A DNA stretch of 64,000 nt, from NCBI RefSeq assembly GCF_000024065.1, contig NC_013174.1:2685647-2749646 (forward strand), given 5' to 3'. Origin of the DNA: Jonesia denitrificans DSM 20603 (GTDB lineage: Bacteria > Actinomycetota > Actinomycetes > Actinomycetales > Cellulomonadaceae). Below are positions 9,837-18,802 of the stretch, piece after piece; the first letter of the stretch is position 1; every line of letters starts with the position of its first letter. The notes below the pieces were generated by a model. It was not told the DNA's origin and made no database searches. It saw only the letters and a list, made by a program, of their open reading frames with translations. The translations under genes were made by a program, and so were the position numbers.

Positions 9837-11022
9837 CCGCAGCAACAAGAATGTCTTTCCTCGTGGCCAGGTTCACCCGAGCAAAACCAGCGCCTCCTGG
9901 ACCAAAACTTGGCCCCGGGTTCATGGCAACACGTGCGTGCTTGAGGAAAAACTCACTGGGATCCTGCCCCAAGGTTGCCCCCGAGGCGGTGCGGACATCA
10001 CGAAAATCTACCCACGCCAGGTAGGTGGCATCCGCAGGAGCAAGATGCGCATCGGGAATCAGGTCACCCAACGCCTCACCGAAAACGTCACGTGCCTCAT
10101 CAATGTGCCGCTGCACGGCGCTCAACCAGTCACGCCCCTCACGGAACGCAGCCGCATGCGCGACCATCGACACAAACCCCACCCCATCAGCCACATGGGA
10201 CGCCAGGTTCGCCATCAACGGTGCAGCCGCATCATTGTGCACCGCCACACCCGCTTTAAACCCCGCCAAATGCCACCCTTTGGCCGCAGACGTCACCGTC
10301 ACCACGGCCGCCTCAGTGGGAACAGTCAACACAGGAGTGAAAACCGACCCGCCAGCAGCGGTATCTGCCCGCACAGACGTCAAGGGACCGTGGATCTCAT
10401 CTGCAATGATCAGCACACCATGAGCGTGTGCCGCGTCGAGAAGTGCCGTCAACTCCTCCACGGTGTGCGCCACACCTGACGGATTATGCGGGTTGCACAA
10501 TAACATCACATCCACATGCTCAAACGCGGCAGCGAGCGCCGGGATATCAAGCCGCCCCGCGTCAGTCAGCGGAACATCAACAACGTCCATGCCCTCCTGC
10601 TCAGGGTAGGCACGAAACGGCGGATACACAGGTGACGTGATCGCCACTCGCTGCGCCTTCGACGCGCGCAGCACCTCAACGATCCCATGCATCACATCCG
10701 GAACCACCGACACCGACGAGAACGGAACCTGCCACCCCCACCGGTCCCACGCAAACCCCACAAACGCGTCCTGCAACAATCGATCCCGACCCGGATACCC
10801 GGTGTCACCTGTCGTGAGAACCGTCATCACAGCGTCAATCACCGGTTGCGCAACGACCGCATCCATTTCTGCCACCCACAACGGCAACACATCCGCCGGG
10901 TAGCGCGTCCACTTCATAGAGTGACGTTCCCGCAACTCATCAAGTGTGAGCAGTTCCATGGGATCAGCGGTCGCGGGTGTCAGAGCGGAACCGTAATCTG
11001 AGGTGTCGTAATGGGTAGCCAT
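9802..11022 (-). CDS. MalY/PatB-type PLP aminotransferase (putative cystathionine beta-lyase)
   Basis: A 406-residue fold-type I PLP enzyme. The features are an N-terminal MKWTRYPADVLPLWVAEMD block typical of MalY/PatB, LLCNPHNPSG in the middle, the IADEIHGPL Asp that contacts the PLP ring, and SAAKGWHLAGFKAG with the Schiff-base lysine. The family cleaves cystathionine or cysteine conjugates to pyruvate, ammonia and a thiol. I chose the ATG at 11022; the upstream in-frame codon at 11055 adds residues not expected for the family. It appears monocistronic. Confidence 0.85.
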   Translation of the reverse strand: MATHYDTSDYGSALTPATADPMELLTLDELRERHSMKWTRYPADVLPLWVAEMDAVVAQPVIDAVMTVLTTGDTGYPGRDRLLQDAFVGFAWDRWGWQVPFSSVSVVPDVMHGIVEVLRASKAQRVAITSPVYPPFRAYPEQEGMDVVDVPLTDAGRLDIPALAAAFEHVDVMLLCNPHNPSGVAHTVEELTALLDAAHAHGVLIIADEIHGPLTSVRADTAAGGSVFTPVLTVPTEAAVVTVTSAAKGWHLAGFKAGVAVHNDAAAPLMANLASHVADGVGFVSMVAHAAAFREGRDWLSAVQRHIDEARDVFGEALGDLIPDAHLAPADATYLAWVDFRDVRTASGATLGQDPSEFFLKHARVAMNPGPSFGPGGAGFARVNLATRKDILVAAVTQMSEALARG

Positions 11023-11143
11023 AGAAGAAAACCTATCCCACACCACAGCCACCACCTACGAAGGCCACACGGGAACACAGTCGGTTCCCCACACGTTCAC
11101 ACCATAGCCCCACCTGTGGGGACCCCACCGAGGAAGAGACACC

Positions 11144-11680
11144 ATGACTGCCACCAACGACGCGCGACCAGTCACACCGACCATGGAACTCGAACTCGCG
11201 GCACGCCACGAACTTATCTCCACACCCGTCTCCGACACAGCCACCACAGCCGCGATCATGGATCGCATTGAACGCTTACGCCAACTTTCTGATGGCCTGA
11301 TGAAAGGGGTGGAACAGTTCACCTCTCTCAAACTCAGCGACGTCCTCATTTTGCGGGCAATGCTGGCAGGAGTGTCCCACCCGCGGCACATTGGCCGACG
11401 CGTTGGACTCGACACAGACGCTGTCTGCGTCATCATTGACACCCTCATTGACCGAGGGTTTGTGTACGTTGAGGAACGCGTCGGTGAGCGCATCATTGAC
11501 GTGCAACTCACCGACGCAGGTCATGCAGCCCTGAATCAGGCTGAAGCCGTTCAGTTTCGGGCCGTTGACGCCCTCCTCCAACAGGCTTCTCCCCGGGAAG
11601 TAACCGAGCTTTTTGAGCTTCTGGACGCAGCCGCTAATCGTGCCACCACGCTCGTCGCATCACTGGCCCGCAACGGGTAG
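11144..11680 (+). CDS. MarR-like winged-helix regulator
   Basis: A 178-residue protein with a winged-helix core (about residues 60-135: DVLILRAMLAGVSHPRHIGRRVGL, then IIDTLIDRGFVYVEER as recognition helix and wing) between N- and C-terminal dimerisation helices. The fold suggests a MarR-type repressor, although sequence conservation is modest. An AGGAAGAG site lies just before the ATG. It converges with the ABC-2 permease gene, whose stop is only 4 bp away, so it could control that exporter; this is inference from position. Confidence 0.65.
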   Translation: MTATNDARPVTPTMELELAARHELISTPVSDTATTAAIMDRIERLRQLSDGLMKGVEQFTSLKLSDVLILRAMLAGVSHPRHIGRRVGLDTDAVCVIIDTLIDRGFVYVEERVGERIIDVQLTDAGHAALNQAEAVQFRAVDALLQQASPREVTELFELLDAAANRATTLVASLARNG

Positions 11681-11684
11681 CCCG

Positions 11685-12479
11685 CTACTTCACTTCCCGG
11701 CGAATAGTGCGCCACACACCCAAGACACCTGGAACAACCACCCAGATCGTCACGGCAACAGCAGCACGTTGCATCGTGTCTCCGGTGAAATCACCCGCCA
11801 AAATAGGCGAGGTGGCAATGTTGAAGTCCACCCAATCCGCCACCTCACGCAACGGAGCAATAAACGCTGTGAGCAGCGTAAAGACCATCGGAGCCATGAA
11901 ATAGGCGACGAGCGCCGCAGCCGTGTTGTGAAGCAGTGCCCCATATGCCAACCCTTGAGCGACCAAGAGCACAAGCATCACCACGTATCCAAGCACAACG
12001 GACCCGGACAGGCCCCACTCAACCCCAGGGCGCATCGCCCCGCCCATCACGGCTGTTCCAACCGCGGTGACAAGGACAACCACAGCACTCACCACCGACA
12101 CTGCGAGCGCTGCAATACCTTTTGCTGTGAGCACACGACTGCGGCGTGGTTCCCACATGAAGGTCGTCATCGCGGTGCGTTGGGACCATTCTGCAGTGGT
12201 TGCCAGGATCACGATGACAGGGACGAGCATGAGGACAACGGTCATCCCCAGTTCGAGGTAGCTGGTGAATTGGGCGGGAACGTCTTTGTCGCCGAGGAAG
12301 ATCTCCAAGGTCTGGAGTGCGATGGCACCGGCCACCATGATGATGAGGATGATTCGTGCGGCACGCGTGTCAAAGAGTTTGCGCATCTCGACGGTGAGAA
12401 GCCGGGCGAAAGGGATGCCTGGTTGGGTGGTGGCTGTGGGTGCCGTGGGGAGTTGGGTGGGTGTGGACGTGGAGGTCAT
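11685..12479 (-). CDS. ABC-2 type transporter permease
   Basis: A 264-residue membrane protein with six helices and a cytoplasmic N-terminus (PFARLLTVEMRKLFDTRAARI), typical of ABC-2 export permeases. It starts inside the stop of the upstream ATPase gene (4-bp ATGA overlap), so the pair is translationally coupled and forms one exporter. The substrate is unknown; drug or lipid export is common in this class. Strand composition changes markedly within this gene (see findings). Confidence 0.85.
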   Translation of the reverse strand: MTSTSTPTQLPTAPTATTQPGIPFARLLTVEMRKLFDTRAARIILIIMVAGAIALQTLEIFLGDKDVPAQFTSYLELGMTVVLMLVPVIVILATTAEWSQRTAMTTFMWEPRRSRVLTAKGIAALAVSVVSAVVVLVTAVGTAVMGGAMRPGVEWGLSGSVVLGYVVMLVLLVAQGLAYGALLHNTAAALVAYFMAPMVFTLLTAFIAPLREVADWVDFNIATSPILAGDFTGDTMQRAAVAVTIWVVVPGVLGVWRTIRREVK

Positions 12480-13387
12480 GAGGGCGCCCCTTGTGGTGTG
12501 ACGGTGCGGTCGTGGTTGGAGGTCAGGGAGAAGAACAGGTCTTCGAGGGTGCCTGAGGACTGTTGGTGCAGCCCGGTGAGGACAATCTGGTGGTCAAGTG
12601 CGAGCCGTCCCACGGTTTCGGGGTCAGCCGAGGTGGTCACACTGTGGGGGCCGACGGTGTCGGCGGTGTGTCCTGCGGTGAGGAGCGCGGAGCGCAGCGG
12701 GTCGATACTCAGTGCGCTCACGGATGTGGAGGAACCGCGCAGGAGGTCTTCTTTTGCGCCTTGCGCAACGATCTGCCCGTTCCCGATCACAATGATGTCG
12801 TCTGCGACTGCCTCAATTTCCATGAGGAGGTGGGAGGACAGCAGGACGGTGCCTCCGTCGTCGGCGAAGTGGCGTAGCAGGTCACGCATCCACCGGATTC
12901 CGGAGGGGTCCAGGCCGTTGACGGGTTCGTCGAGGATGAGAATGCGCGGGTCGGGTAGGAGCGCGGTGGCGATGCCGAGGCGTTGACGCATACCCAGGGA
13001 GTAGGTTCCGACGCGGCGGCGCGCTTCTTTGGGGGTGAGCCCGACAAGCGCGATCACCTCTGTGACGCGGGTGCGGGGGATCCCGAGGGCGATTGCGGCC
13101 AGGGTGAGGGTTTCCAGACCGGTGCGCCCGTCGTGGTGGGCGGAAGCGTCCAGGAGCGCCCCGACCCGTCGTGCCGGGTTGGGCAGGTGGGCGTAGGGGA
13201 CGCCTTCAACGAGTGCTGTGCCGCTGTCTGGGCGTGCGAGTCCGCAGATGATGCGCATTGCGGTGGATTTTCCGGCCCCGTTGGGGCCGAGGAACCCGGT
13301 GATGCGGCCGGGTTTCGCGGTCAGCGACACGTTGGTCAGTGCGCGAGTCCCGCCAAAGGTTTTGGTGACGTTCTCAACGGTGATCAT
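12476..13387 (-). CDS. ABC transporter ATP-binding protein
   Basis: A 303-residue ATPase with Walker A (GPNGAGKS, about residues 34-41), a divergent signature (YSLGMRQRLGIA instead of LSGGQ, common in this drug-exporter branch), Walker B (RILILDEPVNGLDP) and an H-loop (LLSSHLLMEIE). It powers the permease encoded directly downstream. It is divergent from a two-component system, with 148 bp between the starts. That arrangement often means the sensor system controls the exporter, but no operator was identified. Confidence 0.92.
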   Translation of the reverse strand: MITVENVTKTFGGTRALTNVSLTAKPGRITGFLGPNGAGKSTAMRIICGLARPDSGTALVEGVPYAHLPNPARRVGALLDASAHHDGRTGLETLTLAAIALGIPRTRVTEVIALVGLTPKEARRRVGTYSLGMRQRLGIATALLPDPRILILDEPVNGLDPSGIRWMRDLLRHFADDGGTVLLSSHLLMEIEAVADDIIVIGNGQIVAQGAKEDLLRGSSTSVSALSIDPLRSALLTAGHTADTVGPHSVTTSADPETVGRLALDHQIVLTGLHQQSSGTLEDLFFSLTSNHDRTVTPQGAPS

Positions 13388-13535
13388 GCTCTCTATTGTT
13401 GTGGGCAGGTCTGGTGGTGGACATCAGCCTGGACGATCGTGGTGGGTCATACTTTCGCTTGCTTTTGTGCGCCCACAGGTTGAGTGTGTGGGCGCATGGG
13501 CGAGGTGTGCGGCAACGCTGGGTAGGCTGGCAGGC

Positions 13536-14810
13536 ATGAGTAGCGATGCGACCCGTGATCGGGAGGTCAGCCGGTGGCGCACTTTGTGGGCGTTGCCGAT
13601 TTTCCCGCCCCCACCGTTGTCCCGGTGGGCGCGGGTGTGGCGGTGGTTGTTAGCCATTTTTGGCGGGGTCCTCATGTTCCTCATGGTGTATGGGACTTTG
13701 CTCAGTGCCGCTGAGTCTGATGTGTTTCCTGAGCTTGAGAATCGCGCTATTGCGTTGCTGATGGTTGCTGATCTTCTGGTGACCCCGTTGGCTTTTCTGG
13801 CGATGGCGCTGCGGCGCAGGTTCCCGTTCTTGGCGATTGCTTTAGCTGGGGTTGGGGCGTCGTTGTCGACGTTGGGGTCGATCGCGATCGTCATGACAAC
13901 AATTTCGGTGGCGACTCGACGCCAGTGGAAAGAGATTTTGTGTGGTGCGGCAGCGTGGACGGTGTCAGCGGCGGTTGCGTACGCGTTATGGCCTACGGGG
14001 TTGATGGGTGGGTTACCGTCAACAACGTTTTCGGTGGCAACGATGTTTGCGATCTGTGTGGCGGTCGGTTTTTATGTGGGCGGTCGTCGTGAAAGTCTCG
14101 CAACGTTAACTGCACGGGTGGAGGCTGCGGAGCAAACTCGCGATGCGCGTGCTGCGGAAACTCGGGCGAACGAGCGTTCGTTGATTGCCCGGGAGATGCA
14201 TGACGTGTTAGCTCACCGGATTTCGTTGGTGGCGTTGCATTCGGGGGCGTTGGCGTACCGCACTGATTTGAACCCGGATCAGGTGAGGGAAACTGCTGAG
14301 ATTATTCGGGAGAACTCTCACCGGGCGTTGACTGAGTTGCGGCAGGTGTTGGGGGTGTTGCGGGACCCGACTGTCCCCCTTGATGACGCACCGGATGCCC
14401 CGCAACCCCGGTTGACGGATATTGATACGGTGATTCGCGATGCGCGGCTTGCGGGCACCCGGGTGGATCTCGCGTTGGATGGTGATACCCGTGATGCGCT
14501 GCCTACGTTGAGTGAGGCGGTGTCACGAAATGCGTATCGTGTGTTGCAGGAGTCGTTGACGAACGTGCGTAAGCACGCTCCCCATGCGTTAGCTCATGTC
14601 ACCGTGAAACGGACAAGTACTGGTGATCTCCTTATTGATGTGTGGAATTCGATGCGGGCCGTGTCGGACACCGAGATGCCGTCGTCTGGGTTCGGGTTGG
14701 TGGGAATGAGTGAACGCGTCGAATCTTTTGGGGGAAGCATCACTTACGGTCCTACCGCAGACCACCGCTTTATTGTCACCGTGACCTTCCCATGGGTGGA
14801 ACAGGAGTAA
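13536..14810 (+). CDS. NarL/DesK-type sensor histidine kinase
   Basis: A 424-residue membrane sensor kinase with four to five N-terminal helices (residues 30-190), a short coiled segment and a HisKA_3 dimerisation box (REMHDVLAHRISLVALH, His222 is the likely phosphorylated residue). A HATPase_c domain follows (N-box QESLTNVRKHAPHA; G-box GFGLVGMSERV). I chose the ATG at 13536; the frame is open further upstream, but that part lies antisense to the ABC gene. The response regulator starts 6 bp after its stop. The signal is unknown; membrane stress or an antibiotic is plausible given the neighbouring exporter. Confidence 0.9.
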   Translation: MSSDATRDREVSRWRTLWALPIFPPPPLSRWARVWRWLLAIFGGVLMFLMVYGTLLSAAESDVFPELENRAIALLMVADLLVTPLAFLAMALRRRFPFLAIALAGVGASLSTLGSIAIVMTTISVATRRQWKEILCGAAAWTVSAAVAYALWPTGLMGGLPSTTFSVATMFAICVAVGFYVGGRRESLATLTARVEAAEQTRDARAAETRANERSLIAREMHDVLAHRISLVALHSGALAYRTDLNPDQVRETAEIIRENSHRALTELRQVLGVLRDPTVPLDDAPDAPQPRLTDIDTVIRDARLAGTRVDLALDGDTRDALPTLSEAVSRNAYRVLQESLTNVRKHAPHALAHVTVKRTSTGDLLIDVWNSMRAVSDTEMPSSGFGLVGMSERVESFGGSITYGPTADHRFIVTVTFPWVEQE

Positions 14811-14816
14811 CAACAC

Positions 14817-15509
14817 ATGAACACAGCAGCACCCACGCAACGGCGAATCATTATCGTGGATGACGACGCTCTTGTGCGTGCAGGTTTGCGGATGATCCTT
14901 GGCGGTGACCCTGGTATCACTGTGGTTGCCGAAGGAACACATGGGGAAGAAGCAGTGAGCTTGTATGCCGCTCACCAACCTGATGTGGTTCTCATGGACA
15001 TTCGCATGCCGGTGCGTGACGGGTTGAGCGCAACGAAGGACATTGTGACGAGGTGGCCGCACGCCAACGTTTTGGTGCTGACCACGTTTGACACTGATGA
15101 GTTCATTGTGAAGGCGTTGCGGGCTGGAGCTCGCGGCTTCCTCCTGAAAGACACCTCACCGCCTGACCTTGTGCGTGCCGTCAACCTTGCTGGTGACGGG
15201 CACCCCACCCTGTCGCCGTCGGTGACTGCACAACTCATCGCGAAGGTATCTGAAGAACCGGACACCGGGCGTCAACGTCAGGCTCGGCGCATGGTGGAGC
15301 AACTCACCGAACGGGAACTCGATGTGGCCCAACAAATCGCGCAAGGCAAGTCCAACCAGGAGATCAGCCAAACGTTGTACATGTCGATTCCTACTGTGAA
15401 AACCCACATTTCGCGGATTTTCACAAAATTCGATGTGGACAACCGCGTCCAAATCGCAATCCGCATGCATGACGCTCACCTAGGGCACCCCACCACACCC
15501 GATGCTTGA
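14817..15509 (+). CDS. NarL/LuxR-family response regulator
   Basis: A 230-residue DNA-binding regulator. The receiver domain carries an acidic pocket (IVDDDALV) and phospho-acceptor Asp61 (VVLMDIRMP), with the conserved Thr and Lys in LTTFD and LLKDT. The LuxR-type helix-turn-helix covers about residues 160-220 (LTERELDVAQQIAQGKSNQEI). It is the partner of the kinase encoded immediately upstream. Targets probably include the divergent ABC exporter operon, by position only. Confidence 0.93.
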   Translation: MNTAAPTQRRIIIVDDDALVRAGLRMILGGDPGITVVAEGTHGEEAVSLYAAHQPDVVLMDIRMPVRDGLSATKDIVTRWPHANVLVLTTFDTDEFIVKALRAGARGFLLKDTSPPDLVRAVNLAGDGHPTLSPSVTAQLIAKVSEEPDTGRQRQARRMVEQLTERELDVAQQIAQGKSNQEISQTLYMSIPTVKTHISRIFTKFDVDNRVQIAIRMHDAHLGHPTTPDA

Positions 15510-15537
15510 CGCATCAACAAATAGGTATCCTGGGACT

Positions 15538-16062
15538 ATGGCAGACCCCAACACCCCCGATGTGGACTGGCTCACCGCCGACGAAAACGCGGCCTGGGTG
15601 GCGTTCACAGACCTTCTGTTCCGCCTCCCAGGAACCCTTGACTCCCACTTGCAACGTACCTGCGAACTCACGTTCTACGAGTACATGGTCCTTGCCATGC
15701 TGTCCGAGCAACCGGACCGCACTTTGGGTATGGGCACGTTGGCCGGACTGACCTCAGGTTCGCTCTCTCGCTTATCGCACGTGGTCAAACGTCTCGAACA
15801 CGCTGGTTATGTCACCCGGCAACGCGATACCGCTGACAAACGCCACATGAACGCCACCCTCACTGACGCCGGTTACGACAAAATTGTTGCCTCAGCACCG
15901 GCACACGTCACCCACGTTCGAGAACTCATTTTTGATCACCTGAACGCCGATCAGGTCACGCAGTTGCAGACCATCTCCGACACCCTCCGAGATGGCCTCG
16001 CCACCCCATCTCCTGGGGCTGCTGCAACCTGCGACGCCCTCCACAAGTCACAAGGAACCTAA
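15538..16062 (+). CDS. MarR family transcriptional regulator
   Basis: A 174-residue MarR protein. It has the classical fold: N-terminal dimerisation helices, FYEYMVLAMLSEQPDRTLGMGTLA, recognition helix with SGSLSRLSHVVKRLEHAGYV, and the wing TRQRDTADKRHMNATLTDAG (DxR wing motif). MarR proteins usually repress efflux or detoxification genes and respond to small phenolic ligands. The ATG at 15538 is preferred; an in-frame codon at 15502 would overlap the response-regulator stop. The 3' end overlaps the convergent hydrolase gene by 15 bp. Confidence 0.9.
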   Translation: MADPNTPDVDWLTADENAAWVAFTDLLFRLPGTLDSHLQRTCELTFYEYMVLAMLSEQPDRTLGMGTLAGLTSGSLSRLSHVVKRLEHAGYVTRQRDTADKRHMNATLTDAGYDKIVASAPAHVTHVRELIFDHLNADQVTQLQTISDTLRDGLATPSPGAAATCDALHKSQGT

Positions 16063-17037
16063 CTCTGCTGCCACCGCCGTGACTGCAGCCTGATCCACCA
16101 GCCCAGGGCGCGCATCAACAAGTTGACGCAGTGACAACGCGGCGACCAGTACATCCTGCTCCGCGGCCACCACCACCTGGGGAACAACCCGGTCCAACAC
16201 CGGGCGCACCCGCGGATCGGTCACCGCCGACCGCAACGGCATGTCCGGACCGGCAGTCCGGCGAGCCTGCACCCCAGCAAACCCATCAGGAGCGCCCACA
16301 ACCGGGAAATCCCCGAGGATACTCGTGATAAACCGCACCGAATCCTCAAACCACCGAGCCACCGCGGGCTGCACAGACGAACCCACCCCATCCGCCGTGG
16401 CAGGAACCGCCAAACTCAACCCGTGCGGCCCTTCCATATAGATGTGCGTCTCAAAGGGGACACCCGCAGCCTCCAACGCCGCCACCAATGCCACGGTGTG
16501 ATGCACCGGCACTAACGTGTCATCGCGGGTGGAAAAGACAAACGTCGGCGGCATCTGGGCGTCCACATGATCGGGAACGTTGAGGATGTCTTTACCCAGA
16601 TGGCGGCCAAACTCGGCTAACACAATGGGATAGCCCACCACGAGCGCCTGAGGTCGGCGGGGGCCTGTGGCAACCAGTGACGAAGCCAAATGGCCACCAG
16701 CCGAAAAACCCACCACAACAACCCGGTCCGCGTCCGTGTGTAAGGACGGTGCCTCATCAACAACCCAGGCCAACGCGGCACGCGCGTCGTCCAACGCCAT
16801 CTGCGCTGACGCCTGTGGGCCCACAGAATACCGCAGCACAAATGCCTGGAACCCCTTGGCGGCATACGCCAACGCGATGGGTTCTGCTTCCCGATCAGAG
16901 GTCAGCACATAGCCGCCACCAGGGAAAATCAACACAGCAGGACGCGTCGTTGCATTCCGCAGCTCAGAACTCGGTTCCTGCACATAACACTCAAGGACCG
17001 CGCCGTGAACACCAATGTCCGTTGTGAACGTTCTCAT
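16048..17037 (-). CDS. Alpha/beta hydrolase (esterase/lipase, acetyl-esterase-like)
   Basis: A 329-residue alpha/beta hydrolase of the BD-FAE/carboxylesterase type. Visible are the oxyanion-hole motif FPGGGYVLTS, the nucleophile elbow GFSAGGH, a later Asp in STRDDTLVPV and the His in EGPHGLSL, which together give a full Ser-Asp-His triad. No signal peptide is present, so it acts in the cytoplasm. A C-terminal extension of about 80 residues after the triad is unusual and of unknown role. The start at 17037 (MRTFTTDIG) is where similarity to the fold begins. Confidence 0.82.
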   Translation of the reverse strand: MRTFTTDIGVHGAVLECYVQEPSSELRNATTRPAVLIFPGGGYVLTSDREAEPIALAYAAKGFQAFVLRYSVGPQASAQMALDDARAALAWVVDEAPSLHTDADRVVVVGFSAGGHLASSLVATGPRRPQALVVGYPIVLAEFGRHLGKDILNVPDHVDAQMPPTFVFSTRDDTLVPVHHTVALVAALEAAGVPFETHIYMEGPHGLSLAVPATADGVGSSVQPAVARWFEDSVRFITSILGDFPVVGAPDGFAGVQARRTAGPDMPLRSAVTDPRVRPVLDRVVPQVVVAAEQDVLVAALSLRQLVDARPGLVDQAAVTAVAAELGSL

Positions 17038-17092
17038 GACACCATCATGACCCCGACAACACCACGACGATCCAGCAACGCGCCGCGACACA

Positions 17093-17704
17093 CTAATTCG
17101 CGGTGGACGTCCCCTTGTCTTCCTCCCGCAAACGCGGCTCCGTGCGGTTCTGCGGGTGATAACCCGCTTTATCCTCGTAAAAAGCGCGGATCGTGTCCAT
17201 GTCCGCACGCACATCACCTGTTGGGGTAAACGTCATCCCCAACCCAAACGTACGGGTCGTCCGATCCACATAACCCAAGGTCACAGGGATTCCCGTAGCC
17301 ATGGCAATCCGGTAGAACCCAGACTTCCAATATTTCCCAGCACCACGCGTCCCCTCAGGGGTCACCACCAGCGTGAACCCATCCCCCGTCACCTTCGCTT
17401 GCTCGACTAAATCCTCAACCAACCCAAAAGGGCGCCGACGATCCACCGGGATCCCGCCTATTGCACGCATCACCGGCCCCATCACCCCACGAAACAACGA
17501 GTCCTTCCCCAGCCACCGCACCGGGAAATCAAGATCCCACGCAATCCCCAACATCATGATGAAATCCCAGTTCGAGGTGTGCGGAGCCCCAATCAAGATC
17601 CGCGACTCACCCGGAGCGACCCGCTCCGTCGATACATGATCCCACCGACTGACACGAATCAAGACACGGGCACATGACCGGCGTATTTTTCTCCACATGT
17701 TCAC
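17093..17704 (-). CDS. PlsC-like 1-acyl-glycerol-phosphate acyltransferase family protein
   Basis: A 203-residue acyltransferase with the NHxxxxD-type catalytic motif in the form APHTSNWDF and the substrate-binding EGTR in TPEGTRG. It is short and lacks a clear membrane helix, like the actinobacterial soluble-looking branch of the family. Acyl transfer to a lysophospholipid or another glycerol-type acceptor is likely, but the acceptor is not identifiable. The start is a GTG at 17704 with GGGGGA upstream; an ATG at 17698 is possible. Confidence 0.8.
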   Translation of the reverse strand: MNMWRKIRRSCARVLIRVSRWDHVSTERVAPGESRILIGAPHTSNWDFIMMLGIAWDLDFPVRWLGKDSLFRGVMGPVMRAIGGIPVDRRRPFGLVEDLVEQAKVTGDGFTLVVTPEGTRGAGKYWKSGFYRIAMATGIPVTLGYVDRTTRTFGLGMTFTPTGDVRADMDTIRAFYEDKAGYHPQNRTEPRLREEDKGTSTAN

Positions 17705-17793
17705 TATTGTCCCCCAGGATCATAGGTCTCTGCGCCCACTCATCACCGACGGCTATCCATCACCAGACAAGACAAGACCAACCCACACACGAC

Positions 17794-17828
17794 AGCGCGG
17801 GGCGGTGGATAACCCACCGCCCCGCGCT
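17794..17828 (-). terminator. Strong GC-rich hairpin after the TPR gene
   Basis: A perfect 15-bp inverted repeat (agcgcggggcggtgg and its complement) with a 5-nt loop lies 36 bp beyond the TPR gene stop and before the acyltransferase gene. No T-run follows. Confidence 0.7.
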
Positions 17829-17863
17829 CACACCGGTCCCCGCACAGGCAGGATTCCGGGACG

Positions 17864-18619
17864 TTATTTGATTGCGAACACTCGGCGTGCCTCTTCAAAG
17901 GTGCGGCGCGCATCGTCATTACGCCCCTGAGCGTGGTAGATGTCCGCCAGCGCAACAAGGCAGTCACCGTACTGTTTGGTTTCTTCACGGTCTTTGAAAC
18001 CAGTCGATGCGGCGGTGAAGTAAGGTTCTGCGTCGTCGAACTTGTCGTCGTACAGCAGCACCCGACCAATACCGGCACGGCACTGGTCGACACGCTTCGC
18101 ATTATCGTGCTTCTCGTAGTAAGCAAGCGCGTCACGGTAAGCGGCAAGAGCGAGGTCGTGTTCGCCAGCTGACTCGTGCACCCCACCCAGCGACACCTTC
18201 ACGGAGGCCATGTCGTGGTCAAGGGATTGGGATGTGAAGAAGTTCAGGGCTTCGAGGTAGAGGGTGCGGGCTCGGCCGAGGTCGCCTTCCTTCCACAGCA
18301 CCATGGCGAGGTTCATGGTGGCGTCCGCGGTTTGCCGGTCGAGATCAGCAAGAGCGAACTCGTTGCGAGCTGCCTCGTAGTAGTCATTTGCTCGGGTGAT
18401 GTCTTCTTTCTTCCAGAAGTGGTCACCGAGGTTCATGGCGCAGGTGGCTGCCTGTGCGTAGAGGTTTTGGGAGTTGAAGAAGGCGCGCGCTTGCTTCATT
18501 GCCTCAACTGCGCTGCCGTCATACTGTCCTGCACCCTGCTGGAGGGCATCCACTGCGCGACGCACGGATGCTTCCGCGAGCTGCGCAGGGTTTTCTGGTG
18601 AAACGTCAGATTGACTCAT
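17864..18619 (-). CDS. Tetratricopeptide-repeat protein
   Basis: A 251-residue cytoplasmic protein made of about five TPR units, with the alternating small/aromatic pattern visible in AATCAMNLGDHFWKKEDITRA, ADATMNLAMVLWKEGDLGRA and GDCLVALADIYHAQGRNDDA. TPR proteins act as protein-binding scaffolds, and no catalytic motif is present. The ATG at 18619 is the likely start, though its ribosome site is weak. Base composition changes along this gene near 18,200 (see findings). Its partner is unknown; proximity to dnaB may be chance. Confidence 0.8.
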   Translation of the reverse strand: MSQSDVSPENPAQLAEASVRRAVDALQQGAGQYDGSAVEAMKQARAFFNSQNLYAQAATCAMNLGDHFWKKEDITRANDYYEAARNEFALADLDRQTADATMNLAMVLWKEGDLGRARTLYLEALNFFTSQSLDHDMASVKVSLGGVHESAGEHDLALAAYRDALAYYEKHDNAKRVDQCRAGIGRVLLYDDKFDDAEPYFTAASTGFKDREETKQYGDCLVALADIYHAQGRNDDARRTFEEARRVFAIK

Positions 18620-18802
18620 GGCTGCAACTTTTGTCTTCCCCACCTGCTTGTGCAGGCGCGTCGGCATGATAATGGTCGGGTGGCGTCAAGACGGTCTGTC
18701 CATTGAACAGATCGACCAAGATGCCTGTCATCTTAAGGAAAATGGCGGGTTAGCCGGGAACATGAGCGCTCCGGTGTGGCCCGTTCATACTGTACCAACT
18801 GG

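Noticed and set aside
9469..10479. A 336-residue plus-strand frame antisense to the aminotransferase gene
   Set aside because: The MalY/PatB motifs are complete on the minus strand; this frame is a C-rich shadow.
11613..12986. A 457-residue open frame antisense to the ABC exporter genes
   Set aside because: The ABC genes have full Walker motifs and coupled starts; the antisense product shows no domain and no ribosome site.
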